64,000 nt of DNA, from NCBI GenBank assembly GCA_026826555.1, contig JAKSZT010054399.1, forward strand, positions 385,187 through 449,186. Direction: 5' to 3'. A program made the translations under genes and the position numbers. The notes under the pieces were generated by a model that worked only from the letters and a program-made list of their open reading frames with translations, ran no database searches and had not been told where the DNA came from. Source of the DNA: Tolypeutes matacus. Taxonomy: Eukaryota; Chordata; Mammalia; Cingulata; Chlamyphoridae. Of the stretch, positions 45,918-57,011 are shown one piece after another (the stretch's first letter is position 1; every line of letters begins with the position of its first letter).

Positions 45918-46258
45918 TTTTTTTTTAAGATTTATTTTATTTATTTATTTCTCCCGATCCCCTCATTGTTTGCATTTGCTGTGTCTGTTTTTTTGTTATG
46001 TGCTGGTCTTCTTTTTAGGAGGCACCAGGAATGGAACCTGGGACCTCTGATTTGGAAGGGAGGCACCTAACCTCTTTAAGCCACCTCCACTCCCTTTGTT
46101 GTGTCTCTCATTATGTTTTCTTCGTGTCTCTTGTTGCATCATCTTGTTGTGTCAGCTCGCTGTCTTGCTTGTCTTCTTTAGGAGGCACCAGGAGCCGAAC
46201 CAGGGACCTCCCATGTGGTAGGCAGGAGCTCAATTGCTTGAGCCACATCTGCTTCCTA
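45918..46258 (-). mobile_element. DAS SINE, two-unit form, antisense
   Basis: T-run at the left, then two reversed tRNA-like units ('aggaatggaacctggg' at about 46026 and 'agccgaaccagggacctcc' at about 46192). Exact 14-bp duplication TGGTTACCTGCTTT at 45904-45917 and 46259-46272. Confidence 0.93.
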
Positions 46259-46274
46259 TGGTTACCTGCTTTGT

Positions 46275-46650
46275 CAGGAACATGACTAACTGCAGGGAAC
46301 ACCTGCAGAACTCATCCAGGTGCAGGGCAACCTGGTGCTAAAGCAACATGCTTGTCACAAAGATGGCTTTTATAGGTACAAGGTATTAAATTAAGTCCAG
46401 CAACTGGTAGGTGATTGGCACCATTTAACAAAGACTTTCCCCAGCAGCTTCAAATCATTTTTGGAATAAAGTAGGAAATGCATACTTATAAACGCAGGCA
46501 CATGCATATATATACATGTGTATGCCGAGAGCATTAGTGGTACAACAATTGTCTATAAAAATCCTCTTTGGTTGCCTCCGGAGACCCATGTCCAAGGAAG
46601 AGCTCATGAGGGAAAATAAGGATGTGTGGACTTACAGAAAGATGAATTTC
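46275..46650. other. No gene or clear repeat seen
   Basis: Unique-looking DNA. The 134-codon frame at 46516-46920 runs into the LTR at 46654 and is not supported as a gene. Confidence 0.4.
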
Positions 46651-46653
46651 TGC

Positions 46654-47100
46654 TGCGGTGGTTTGGAACTGTATGTACCCCCAAAAATCATGTTCTTGGA
46701 GCTAATCCATTCCTGTGAGTGTAAACCTATTGCAGTGGGTTTTTATGAGGTTACTTCAGTTAAGGCGCGGCCCAGGGTGGGTCTTAATCCTCTTACTGGA
46801 GCCCTTTATAAACAGGATGAATACAGAGAAAAAAGGCCATGGAAGCAAGAGGCTGAAGGCAACGAAACCCGGAGGAGAAGAGCGAGGCCAGCAGACGCCG
46901 CCATGTGCCTTGCCATGTGACAGAGGAGCCAAGGATCACCGGCAGTCGATCTTCAGGAAGAAAGCATCGTCTTGACAATGCCTTGATTTGGACATTTCCA
47001 TGGCTCCAGAATTGTAAGCTTGTAAGCTAATAAATTCCCGCTGTTCAAAAGCCAACCCATTTTATGGTATCTGCTTTTAGCAGCGTAGCAAACTCAAACA
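46654..47100 (+). mobile_element. Solo LTR, family D (ERVL/MaLR-like), complete
   Basis: 447 bp, TGCGGTGGTTTGGAACTGTA to AGCAAACTCAAACA. U3-R-U5 order fits: 'gggtcttaatcctcttac', 'gccctttataaacaggatg' (TATA-like at about 46803), then 'gctaataaattcccgctg' about 70 bp before the 3' end. Flanks TCTGC and TCTTC could be a duplication with one mismatch. The reversed sequence resembles family A in its terminal 70 bp, so the families are related. Confidence 0.8.
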
Positions 47101-47324
47101 TCTTCTTCTCAGGATGGACTGAGAGAAGGCTCCAGCCTGCTCCTGATACTCAGAGACACGGCAGATGCCTGTGAGCAGTCAGGTGTGGAGGTGCACACCT
47201 GCTCGGCAGGACAGGCTTCGGGAAGACTTGGCTGGACGGCTCACTTTTCATCCCAGGTCCTCTTTCTCTCTTTGTTCGGTGTTAGCTGACAAGTGCAGCT
47301 CCTCCATCAGCCCTACTTGTTTAA
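47101..47324. other. No gene or clear repeat seen
   Basis: Unique-looking sequence between an LTR and a MIR. Confidence 0.4.
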
Positions 47325-47530
47325 CAGTGCAGATAACATTTACTATATGCCAAATATTCTTCTGAGAATTTCACAGAGATTCGTTTCGTTCTCATAAAAT
47401 TTAAAGTGTATAGTATTGTCACCCCCTTTTTGCAAGTGAGAAGCTAAGGCCCTGAGAGGCTATGCAATTTACTCAAGATCATACAACAGGAAGTAGCAGT
47501 GCAGGGACTCTGTGCTCTAAAACCAGCAGG
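47325..47530 (-). mobile_element. MIR SINE, antisense
   Basis: 'acatttactatatgccaaat', 'agaagctaaggccctgagagg', 'caatttactcaagatcat' in reversed MIR order. Confidence 0.8.
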
Positions 47531-47534
47531 CTGC

Positions 47535-48640
47535 TCTTTCCCTTGCACCTTTTCTCATCTGCCAAGGAAGATTGATTTTACTTTTCCTCCCTTCCCTGCT
47601 CTCTCACAGTATTTGTTGTTGTGATGTTTAATTCTTAGCCTATCTTGTAGGATTGTCTAATTGTGTTTGCCTTGTTTCCTCAACTACATGATGAGAAACC
47701 CAAGGGTCAGAGTGGGCAGAAGCTCTCTGAGTCCTGAAATTGACAAACAGTATCTGAAGTACACGAGCCTTCAGAGATACAGCCCCTGAGTCGTCATTCA
47801 GAGCTTATTACTCCACTTGTCAAGTTAGGCAGCTTAGTTGTCTTCCTTCCCATGATGAGCAGTAAATCAGAAGGTGGGAGGCTGTGAGAAGCAAACGCCC
47901 ACTGGCAGGAGTGGCAGGGGACCAATAGCCTGCCTTTTAGGGAGAGGCAGGAAAACGTCACGTGACCTCATCCCAAACAGTTAGCTTGAGCCATCAGGGA
48001 AAAGTTCAACAAGAAGGTAGTAATGTTTTTTTAAGACATCTTAGAAGATTTCCCTCCCTTGCAAGTTGATTCAAATAAAAATACTTGTTGCAATGTCAAA
48101 AGGTGGATTTTAGTTATCTAGACATTTGACGGATATAAAGCAGTTCATTTTTTTGGGCAATGCTAGAGAAATATGAGGTACCACTGAGCGTTTCCTTGTC
48201 CCCTTAGTACCCTGAATCGATATGAGCCCAAGGAGCCTTTCCCTCCTAAAAATATTTAAAATCCTATTTTTTTTTACTGTGTTGGTATAAAAATGAATAC
48301 AATCTAGATTGGAGTCATTATTATATATTCAGTATTATATATTTATTTTTTCTTATGATTTTAAAATGAATTAAGATTGAAACATTTGCTTGGGCCCCTA
48401 AAAGGACCATGAGCTCGGGCTCTGTGCCAACTGTGTCCAGGGCTGAGTTGTTCCTTCAGAGCTCAGAGGCCGCCTGGCGTTACAGAGCAGATAGTTCTCC
48501 TAAGGGCTCAGTGGGCATCACAACGTTAGCTTGCAAATAAGGATGGAAAGCAAACGTAGCTGGGAGTATTTTGCTACAAATAAAAATTAATTTTTAAAAA
48601 GCAAAAGACAAATGTCATGCCATGTTTTCTCTTTCCTTTT
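47535..48640. other. Repeat-poor block, no gene supported
   Basis: About 1.1 kb of unique-looking sequence. No exon signal with an open frame was found. Confidence 0.4.
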
Positions 48641-48800
48641 TTCTCTTTCCTTCCTTTCCTCTTCCTTCTTTCCTTTTTTTCAATTAAACATTGCATTTTG
48701 AGATATTTATAGATTCACAGGCAATCGTGAAAAATAATGCCCAGATCCTGGGGACCTTCGCTCGGTTCCTCCCAGTCTCCCTTCCTTTTTAAATCACGCA
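48640..48800 (-). mobile_element. L1 3' UTR fragment with pyrimidine-rich tail
   Basis: A CTTT/CCTT run at 48628-48680 leads into 'cattttgagatatttataga', 'ttcacaggcaatcgtg', the reversed L1 3' end. Confidence 0.6.
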
Positions 48801-49160
48801 GTCGTGCTGCTTATGGGCGCATTACATCAAAATTTGTATCAAAAGAAAATTAGTGATCTTTCCTAAGCTGCTTGGACAAATCTTTACTTGCATCCGATAA
48901 TGTGTCATTTGACAGTAGTTCCTAAGTGTTTAAAACTGCTCCTAAAATGCTTGAATGTGTTTAAGTATAAATTCCATGCTACATATTGTCACTATTACTT
49001 TCTACTTTTTTAAACACTTTAGCACCTCTCTATAAGTGTTTTGAATAAAATCTCAACATTTAGTACTCTGCAATGATCCTGACCTCCAGTAGATGACACT
49101 GTATAAGTTGGGTTGCTTTGGAATTGACATTAAAGTTTGTGCCACAAACACAAGTACTTG
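48800..49160. other. No gene or clear repeat seen
   Basis: AT-rich unique-looking DNA. Confidence 0.4.
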
Positions 49161-49162
49161 GT

Positions 49163-49905
49163 TGTCTTCATTTCTTCGGGCTGCCGGAACAAACTACCAC
49201 CAACCGGGTGGCTTTAGAACAACAGAAATTTATTGCCTTGCCATTTTTTTAAAAAGATTTATTTACTTAAAAAATAATTTTTAACCCCCTCCCCCCCAAT
49301 TGTTCTCTCATCTGTCTGCTGATTGTTTTGCTCACCGTCTCCTGGAGGCACCAGGAACTGAACCTGGGATCTCCCACATGCGAGGCAGGTGCCCAACGGC
49401 CTGAGCCATATCTGCTCCCCACGGGCTGCGGCGTCTGCTGGCTTGTGGCATCTTCTCGTTTTAGGTGTCTGCGCGTTGCGGCGGGTGTGGCGTCTGCTCG
49501 TCTTTTTAGGAGGCCCCAGGACCTCCCATGTGGTAGGCGGGCGCCCAACTGGTTGAGCCGCATCTGCTTCCCAGTCTCACCGTTTTGAAGGCTGGAAGTC
49601 CAAAATCAAGGTGTGGGCTGCCGGCCGTGCTTCCTTCGAAGTCCATAGGAAAGACTCTGTCCTGCGCTTCTTCTGGCTTCTGTGGTTTGCTGTTAGCCCA
49701 TGGCGCTCTCCCCTCTCTCCACCTGTGTCTAAACCTCTCTTCTTATGAGGACACAAGTCCCGTTGGCTTAAGGGCCCCCCTGATCTATGGTGGCTTTGTT
49801 TTAAGTAATGACATCTTCAAAAGATCCTCCTTCCAAATGGGATCACATTCCTGGCACCAGGGCTTAGGACCTGAACTTACTTTTTTGGGGGCACAGTTCC
49901 TTTAG
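49163..49905 (-). mobile_element. MLT1-type MaLR LTR, antisense, split by a SINE
   Basis: Left part 49163-49243 ('gctgccggaacaaactacc', 'ggctttagaacaacagaaat') and right part 49575-49905 ('tttgaaggctggaagtcc', 'cttatgaggacacaagtcc', 'tccaaatgggatcacattc') join into one reversed MLT1 LTR when the SINE is removed. Confidence 0.85.
49244..49574 (-). mobile_element. DAS SINE, two-unit form, antisense, inside MLT1
   Basis: Starts with a T7 run and holds two reversed tRNA-like heads ('gaactgaacctgggatctcc' at about 49353 and 'ggacctcccatgtggtagg' at about 49519). Target duplication is not recognisable. The second unit seems to lack part of the box B region. Confidence 0.82.
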
Positions 49906-49961
49906 GGAGGGAACTGAAGAGCGTTTGTGAGGTACAGCACGCATTCCCATCTTCAGCACAG

Positions 49962-50136
49962 ATTTCTCTCTGTTGTGCATGTTGGAGGGGCTGTCCTGAG
50001 CTCTGTGGGACGTTTAGCTGCATCCAATGTCCATTACATGCCAGTGGTGACCCCCGGTCGTGACATCCAAAACTATCTCCAGAAATGGCCAGATGTCCCC
50101 TGGGAGACAGCGTGGCCCTCAGTTGAAAAGTACCGG
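49962..50136 (-). mobile_element. MER20 hAT MITE, antisense
   Basis: 'ggggctgtcctgagctctg', 'gacgtttagctgcatcc', 'atgccagtggtgacccccgg', 'agatgtcccctgggagac' follow reversed MER20 closely. Confidence 0.85.
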
Positions 50137-50299
50137 GCCAGAGGATGCTGGAAGGCAGCGAGGGCTCTTTGAGGAGCCAGGGCCCTAGAACAGGACCGCA
50201 AAAGAGGGCTCAAAGTTCATTCCTTTTTCTTGGAAAATTCTTCCCTGAGTCCTTATGTCTGGCCCGACCTCCTCATACCCCTGAGAAACAGGCCAGACA

Positions 50300-50482
50300 G
50301 GGCAGAGCCAGAGCCACACTGCCTGGGTTCGGATCCCAGCTTTGCCAGCTGCAGCTGTGACTTGGCCTCTAGGCTCAGATCCCTGTAAAATGGGTCTAAA
50401 GTAGAGACTGCCTCCCCGAAGAGGATCCTCGGAAACAGTGCTCATCACAGGGCCTGGCATATAGCAAATACGCACTAGAAAT
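50300..50482 (+). mobile_element. MIR SINE, sense, nearly full
   Basis: 'ccacactgcctgggttcgg', 'atcccagctttgccagctgc', 'tgtaaaatgggtctaa', 'cacagggcctggcatatag', 'acgcactagaaat' in MIR order. A CA microsatellite begins right at its end. Confidence 0.9.
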
Positions 50483-50486
50483 TCTG

Positions 50487-50705
50487 TACACACACACAGT
50501 GCACACACATATCACACAAACACACACGTACACATGGGCACGTACATTCACACTCGAACACACATCCACATGGGGACACACATGCATGGACACATGTACA
50601 CACATACAAACACATACACAGGCCCATGCAGACCCAAGTGCACATGCATACACACATACTCACAGACACACACAGACACACAGCTACACAGTCACACACA
50701 CACAT
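50487..50705 (+). repeat. Degenerate CA microsatellite
   Basis: About 220 bp of CA-rich DNA with interruptions (catgca, ctcaca). It explains the Cys/Val-rich minus frames and Thr/His-rich plus frames at 50396-50818, none of which is a gene. Confidence 0.93.
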
Positions 50706-50846
50706 CTCATGTACTCGCCAGAGCAGTTGAAGTTTTCTGGGAGAAACTGGTGCTGCTTATGTTTTTTAGGGAATTAGAGGCTGTTCACCCTATCGTGAGG
50801 GATTCAAGATTTGAGTAATAAATGGATAAGGAGAAATATCTGCCTT

Positions 50847-50949
50847 TGTGTGTGTGTGTGTGTGTGTCTGGTACCGGGGCCAGGGACTGAGCTGGGAAAC
50901 TAGTATGTGGGAAGCCGGCTCTCAACCACTGAGCTACATCAGCTCCCCA
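50847..50949 (-). mobile_element. TG run and reversed tRNA-like SINE unit
   Basis: (TG)10 at 50847-50867 is followed by a reversed tRNA-like head ('tggtaccggggccaggg', 'caaccactgagctacatc'). Confidence 0.75.
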
Positions 50950-51061
50950 AGTTGTTTTTTGTTTGTTTGTTTGTTTTTGTTGTTAGGAGGTACCGGGGAT
51001 CGAACCCGCGACCTGGTACGTGAGAAGCAGGCGCTCAACCACTGAGCTGCATCCGCTCTCC
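50950..51061 (-). mobile_element. Second tRNA-like SINE unit, antisense
   Basis: A TTTG-rich tail (50955-50985) then 'taccggggatcgaacccgcg' with a well-kept reversed box B and 'caaccactgagctgcatcc'. It repeats the preceding unit in the same orientation, but differs from the DAS-III head elsewhere, so it is a subfamily or a different tRNA-derived SINE. Confidence 0.75.
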
Positions 51062-51189
51062 AGGAATAACGGCCTTTTACAGAAGGAGGAAAGCTGGTGT
51101 CTCTTCACTGACCAGTGCTGTGTCCTGCTCTGCTAAGGGGCAAGGTCACAGCACTGGCTGTAGACCGGCCTCTCTGAATGTATTATTCG

Positions 51190-51335
51190 CAGTCCTTCCT
51201 ACAGCCACAGCAGGTGGGCAGGCCCATTTTACAATGGGGAGATACAGCTCAGAGAGGTTAAGCCACTTGCTCCAGGTCCCAGCGGTGCCAGGTTGCTAAA
51301 GCAGGAGTCAAGCCCACGTCTCCTCTTCACAGCTG
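51190..51335 (-). mobile_element. MIR SINE, antisense
   Basis: 'cccattttacaatggggag', 'cagctcagagaggttaagcc', 'acttgctccaggtccc', 'aggagtcaagccc'. Confidence 0.82.
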
Positions 51336-52730
51336 TGGACGGGTGAAAGGCAGGGAGGAGAATGAACTGAAATAATCCAGAGAAAGACCGCGAAGGAGGC
51401 CTTTGCCAAGAGGGACCGGCAGGAGCTGATCTTTTAGCAGAGGGAACTGCGGTTCCTTGATGGATAGCGATACTGAATTTTACTTGTTCTGGATTTAACT
51501 TTTAGGGAAATTGGGGAGGGAGAAGAGGCCGATGCTGACAATTCAGCAGGAGTAAGTGTGTTGACAGGAGTTGCTACGCGCTATCTACGGGGACAAGAGA
51601 TCTTGCTCAACTCGGAGAGCTAATTTAGGCTGTGCTTAGAAACCCAGCCAAGGAACATTGCATTGGCAGGAGGGTCTGGGAGGTACAAGAGAAGGAGGAG
51701 GGCCAAGGGAAGGGAGGAGGGCTTTTGAATTTAGACTTGGCCGAGAACCCAACAATGATCTGGAAATAAATGTATGCTGCACTATGTGCACTCAGCTGCT
51801 GGGCCATTCTGGTACCAGTCATTGTCCATCTCAGCCGACTGGGGTCCCTCTGGGCAAATCACTGAAAGCTGAGTTCTCTGGGGGCTGGAAAATGGGGGGG
51901 GGGCTGACTAGGAACAGCTTCAGCTCCTTAGATGCATAGCAGTCTCTGACTTCAAACTCTTTAGAATGGAAAATCCAGCCCTTAGCAAATAAGCAGCCAT
52001 TGATAAACTGTGTCACTCTTGTCTGACTGGCAACGAGCACAGTCATTTCCAGGCTGGAGGTGACACAAGGCGGTAGCTGAGTGTGTTTGGAACATGCCTC
52101 TTTCCAAAGGCCCCTGGGCCAGCGGGAGGCCTCACAGGGGCCCCCACTCAGGCTGACCGGCAGGGAGCTGAAGTAATCTAATTTTAATTATGTGACAAAA
52201 GCATGAAGAGCCTTTTAAAGATCTGTCAGAGGGAAAAATGGCTCCAGTCTGCCAGGACTCCTTAGATGGCAAAAAAGAAACCCACGGGCTAAATCCTGGC
52301 TTTTGGCATGTTAAAAAAGAAAAGAAGAGAAATCTCACATAGTAACCAGATTGCACACTGGTGACACACAGATACGCTGGGAAGGAAGGAACATCTGTGG
52401 CTCTGTTAGATGAGGAGAAAGACAGCTGGCCACAGGACAACCTTCTACGTCGTTTCTGGGTTTAAAGAGTTTTTGAAAATAAGGTGATTATTCTCTATCC
52501 CTCCAAAGTCAAGCAATAGAGTATTTCAGTGAACAGCACTAAAAAGAAATGGTTCATAAAGCACTTTCACGTACATCATGCTATTGGGGCTTTGAAAACA
52601 TTATCTTGTTGGGTTGCTCTGGAATATTCTTAATTTAAAATAAAAAGGAGGTGATTTCTTAGATACCAATCTGGTTTACTTACCACCGATTATTACTTTA
52701 CTTATGTAAAAGTGAAAAGAAATGTGCGGT
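51336..52730. other. Repeat-poor block, no gene supported
   Basis: About 1.4 kb. The section 52030-52320 reads like conserved non-coding DNA ('gaagtaatctaattttaatt', 'gacaaaagcatgaagagcc'). Frames at 51625-52440 overlap on both strands and lack motifs. Confidence 0.4.
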
Positions 52731-52803
52731 TCCCTTCCCTTCCCTCCCTTCCCCTCTCCTCTCCTCCCCTCCTCTTCCCTCCCCGTCCCCCTTCCCTTCC
52801 TTT
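52731..52803 (-). repeat. Polypyrimidine tract
   Basis: Over 70 bases almost entirely C and T in TTCCC/CTCTC units, with a single G near 52786. Long purine/pyrimidine tracts with mirror symmetry can adopt triplex DNA. Confidence 0.88.
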
Positions 52804-52804
52804 C

Positions 52805-54575
52805 TTTTTTGTCTAAATGCCAAGTCCTATAGCACCATTTTAAAGTTCTGGTTGCTTAAAGCCAAAGGGTCAGTGTTTCCTTGAATCAGCCAACCCTGTA
52901 CAAAAGATCCGCGAGGACTGGAGCCTCCCCTCAGGCTCCTGGTACTGTAGAAAGTCTTTAATATCAGCTTAAGAAATGAGAAAGAAGTGTTGGAATCAGT
53001 AATGAAGGAAACATACCGGCCTGGAAATGCACAGGCTCGGAAGTGACCTGTGGCTCTTCTACTTGTACTTCATTGTCCAGCTCGAGTCAAATGGCCCCGA
53101 CCCCAGCTACAAATGTGTGGGAGCACACCAATATCTGGGGGACGCTACCTGTTTTGGTGCCATTTTCTACTAACACCCTTGTCTGGTTATCCGGAAGCAA
53201 TCAAAAAGTAGTTATTCTTCATGAAAGCTTGGGTTTATTCTATAGAGACAGTGGTACATGTTACTGACCAAGAAGAAATTTTTTTGTGCTTCTCTTAAAT
53301 GGCTAACTTCAAAATTATTTTAGATTTCTCATTTTATCTGCAGCAAAGTAATAGGAAATCATTTTTTTGCTTTCTCATGGTGCTGAAAAATCAACTAGTC
53401 AAATATCTATGGAGCTTATTAATAAAAATGAATATGCATCTAATTTACAGGGAGAGCAGAAAGTTTGTGGGGAAACACTGCAGCTTCCACAATTGGGTTC
53501 TTATTTATGCAATACTTCTATATCTAGGACCAGTCTCAGAGTAGCGATGCATTCTTAGAGCATGTGAAAGTACTTAAAGAACAGCTCATTCCCCTTATTT
53601 GGATTTCAAAGAGATTATCAAATGAGATTCCTTTGATAATCCGCAGCGATACTTAGTTGTACTCTTTTCCTTTTCTACCCAATTCTTTGCACCCTCTTGC
53701 TGTTTCAGAGTAAAATTGTCTCCACAAACAGCCGGCACCACTTTTTGGTATCTCTCCCCTCTTCCCACTTTCTTCACTGAGATCCATTTCCATTATGTTG
53801 GGGAAGGAGAGCTGAAATCAAGTGGACAAACACAATAATATTTAGCAGTGGGTCCTGGGGAAAGGGGAAAAGCTATGAATACTCATGCGTTAATCATTTT
53901 TGTCCCATCCCATCTGCCATACACTTGCCTGCCTTGCAATTGTTGGAAGCATCTCACATTCTCCTCTTATTGATCAGCTCTCCCTGCAGTCCCACTTTAA
54001 TAAGTCAACACACCACTCAAAATCAGAGGCTCAATGTGAAGCCACTCTTGTGAATGCATTTCAAATAGCAAGGAAAAATGAAAAATTTAAAGTGAAGGTA
54101 GAAAAAAATTTTTTTGAAAAGGAAGTAAGAATCAGAATTCTTCTCAGGAGAAAAATATGTTTTATAACATTATTCAATTTATATCATTATTGAATTATAA
54201 TTCAGTAATGAAGCAATAATATATTTTCTCAATCATGAAGAAACGTTTTAGTTTGTGCTTTGCTATCTTCATTTCCCATTGGTTTAAAATGATGGGCATA
54301 GAAATTCTCCCATTTCCATCCCATAGTGGAGAATTTCACCCATCTCACATAGTCTCAAAGAGAATCCCTGTTGCATTTTTTCCATGAGATTTGGGCTATG
54401 CATGCCCACAGATGGCCTTCTCCAGCAGACTTTCCTTGCTTCCCAGGCTCTGTAGTCTTCTTCACATATCCAGTGCCAAATGGCTCCTTGGCAGCTCAAA
54501 TGTTGCAGACTCTCCAGGACTCACCTTTCTGCTCACTAGTTCTCCATGAGGGCTGCACAGTGAACCATATGGAGA
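52805..54575. other. No gene supported
   Basis: Mostly unique-looking sequence. Frames at 53043-53558 and 53900-54193 have no recognised domain. Confidence 0.4.
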
Positions 54576-54579
54576 ACTT

Positions 54580-54703
54580 TGAAAAATCCCAATCCCCAAG
54601 TACACCTCAAACTATTCTATCAGTAACTCTGGGGGGAGAACCAATGAGTATTTTTTAAATTCCTTGGGTGATTACAACATTAACCCAAGGTTGAGAACCA
54701 CTT
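54580..54703 (-). mobile_element. MER5-type remnant
   Basis: 'cttgggtgattacaacatt' and 'aaggttgagaaccactt' are the end phrases of a MER5-type element. Very eroded. Confidence 0.5.
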
Positions 54704-54711
54704 ATCTAACC

Positions 54712-54890
54712 CAGTGTTTCTCAAACTTTAAGGTGTGTTGGAAGAACCTGGCAGTGTCTGTGAAAAAAAGCAGATTCCTTTTCTTTTCTGAGAGAATCTA
54801 ACTCACTGGGTCTGAGGTTGGTCTAGTAATCTATTTAACAAGCACCCCAAGGTGTTGGTTCCTGGGCCACCCTTGGAAAAGTCAGTGCCC
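54712..54890 (+). mobile_element. MER5-type hAT MITE
   Basis: Starts CAGTGTTTCTCAAACTTTAA. The interior 'cactgggtctgaggttgg' and 'ttaacaagcaccccaagg' fit MER5. Confidence 0.78.
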
Positions 54891-55004
54891 TGCTAGGGCC
54901 CAAATACCAAGTCATTAGGGTTTTGTGTTCCTTACTCACTTAAAAAAACTTTTTCTGATAGGAATTTAATGCATACATAAAAATAGAGATAATAGTATGA
55001 GGAA

Positions 55005-55470
55005 TGTTCTGGTCATTTATTGCTGTATGAACCACCCCACGCACAAACTACTTCATGGTTCATTTGTTGAGAACAATCCTTTATTTTGCTCATGAATCTA
55101 CAATTCAGGCAAGACTCAGTAAGGACGGCTAGTCTCTGGCAGTTTAACTGGGATTGGAGTATCTGCTTCCAAGATGGCTCACTCAGATGGCTCTTGTCTG
55201 AAAGTCAGTTGACACTGTTGGCTGGAGACCTTGTAGGACTGATTGGGCTTCCTCACAGCATGTCAGCTGGCTTCCGAGCGTGAGTGTACCAGGAAACAGG
55301 AAATGGAAGCTGGCTTCCAAAGCTAGGTTTATTCTTTCATTGCCTTTTCCCACACAATAAATAGGTTCTGGTTCCTTCTGGCTAAGCTTGTGCTGCTATA
55401 GTTGAGAGAGAACATGCCAGTTAGCTTTTGAGGTAGCTCCAAACTTTTCACTCCCCTCTCTTTCCTCCTT
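55005..55470 (-). mobile_element. MLT1-type MaLR LTR, antisense
   Basis: 'ggtcatttattgctgtatg', 'ttattttgctcatgaatct', 'cttccaagatggctcactc', 'gggcttcctcacagcatg', 'ggcttccgagcgtgag' in the reversed MLT1 order. The frame at 55086-55283 is a shadow. Confidence 0.7.
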
Positions 55471-55474
55471 ACCA

Positions 55475-56410
55475 CTTTTCTTCATGCAAATCACAGAATT
55501 TTAGAATCCTACAGTAAGAAGGGGCCTTACAGATTAGTTGGAACCCAGTCCCAAGTTTTACAGACAAGCAAATCTATGTTCCTTCTCCATATTTCCATCT
55601 GGGTGTCCATTTGAATTCTGGGAACAAGATTTCATATCCTATTGGTAAAATGACTTTTCCATTCTTCCACTGAAAACCTACTTTCTCTGAAAAAAAGAAA
55701 AAGAAAAACTAACTTTATATCTCAGAAAATGGCTAGTGAGTAAACTTGGGTGGGGTGTGATAGAAAGAATTATGTCCCTATGTCTTTCCTACATCAAAAG
55801 AAAAATAATATATTAAAAGAAAAATAAACGTATTTCAAAATTATCTGCACATATTCATGGCTTGTATGCTCTTTGTGATTTCTACTGCGGAGAGCTGTTA
55901 GCTTAATAACTGCAAAACAACACTACTGTTTACCTGCTGCCCTGTTCAAAAGAGGGTGTGCATTTTAGAGATGAGGATAATAAAAGTGCAGGACTGTGAC
56001 TTCCAGAGCTACATCTAGCAATTATAGTTTACAAATTAAAGGAGGTGCATAATAGAGAAGGTGGAGGTGAGAAGGAAAGGAGAGGGATGTAGGCAGTAGA
56101 CAAACAGGGGGCCCTTAGGCCGATGGCCCGCTGCCATTGACCTTGGTTTTCCAGCTCTGTAGAATAGAGGTGAGTTCAGTGTGTAGCTGGACAGGCAGCA
56201 GGGGTAGTTTTTTGTTGATGAGGGAGACAGTTAATTTAACTAATAAAATTATTATTTAAATTAGCTGTAAATTTCATTGTCCTACCACAAAGCCCAATAT
56301 CTGCCCTCTGCTTAGGACCTGTGGCATCTCCTCAAAAGTCTCAGTCCCTTGAGCAATGTGGTGTACAGAGTGAGTACTCCGAAAATGTTAAAGATTCCTT
56401 ATAATGAGTG
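55475..56410. other. No gene supported
   Basis: Around 55490-55560 an eroded ancient repeat is possible ('cacagaattttagaatcc...ttacagacaagcaaatc'). The remainder looks unique. Confidence 0.4.
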
Positions 56411-56415
56411 GTGTA

Positions 56416-56540
56416 CACACATGCACACACTCAATCTCCCATGCATACATATCTATGTCTATTTATCCATCTCTCTCTCTACCTACCTATATCTATCAAT
56501 CTTATCTATCTATATTGATCTATATTCCTATCTATGCCAC
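56416..56540 (+). repeat. CA then CTAT microsatellite
   Basis: CA-rich start, then imperfect CTAT/CTAC units. The 77-codon frame at 56349-56582 is low-complexity sequence of this run. Confidence 0.85.
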
Positions 56541-56702
56541 TCTTGTAATTCATTAATTATAACACATAAATTGAATGACTAGTGTCTTTGAGTCACTGTA
56601 TAAAACAGGCCCTGGAGTTACAAAGTTATGCAAAACATGATCCTGGATCTCAGACAAATAAACCTGACTATTCTACAATATAACTGGAATAATAGGTATC
56701 TT

Positions 56703-57001
56703 CCCCCCCACCCCCCAAGATGGCTCTCTCATTGTTTGTGCTCCTTGTTTTTTGCTCACTGTCTGCTTGTTTTTCTTTAGGGGGCACCGGGAACTGAACT
56801 CGGGACCTCCTATGTAGGAGGCGGGCGCTCAACTGCTTGAGCCACACCCATTCCCTGCTTGTTTGTTTTTGCTCGTTGTCTGCTCGTTGTTTTTGCTCAA
56901 TGTCTGCTCATTGTCTTCTTTAGGAGGCACCAGGAACCAAACCTGGGACCTCCCTTGTGAGAGGCGGACGCTCAACTGCTTGAGCCACATCTACTCCCCT
57001 G
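56703..57001 (-). mobile_element. DAS SINE, two-unit form, antisense
   Basis: Two reversed tRNA-like heads ('gaactgaactcgggacctcc' at about 56791 and 'aggaaccaaacctgggacc' at about 56931), each followed by 'caactgcttgagccaca'. Duplication TAGGTATCTT at 56693-56702 and 57002-57011. The T tail has decayed into a C-rich run. Confidence 0.9.
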
Positions 57002-57011
57002 TAGGTATCTT

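Noticed and set aside
45585..46050. Overlapping frames of 77-139 codons in GC-rich DNA
   Set aside because: Both strands are open, the longest runs into a SINE, and no splice or start context supports any of them.
50396..50818. Cys/Val-rich and Thr/His-rich frames, which look like metal-binding proteins
   Set aside because: Pure translation of a CA microsatellite on both strands.
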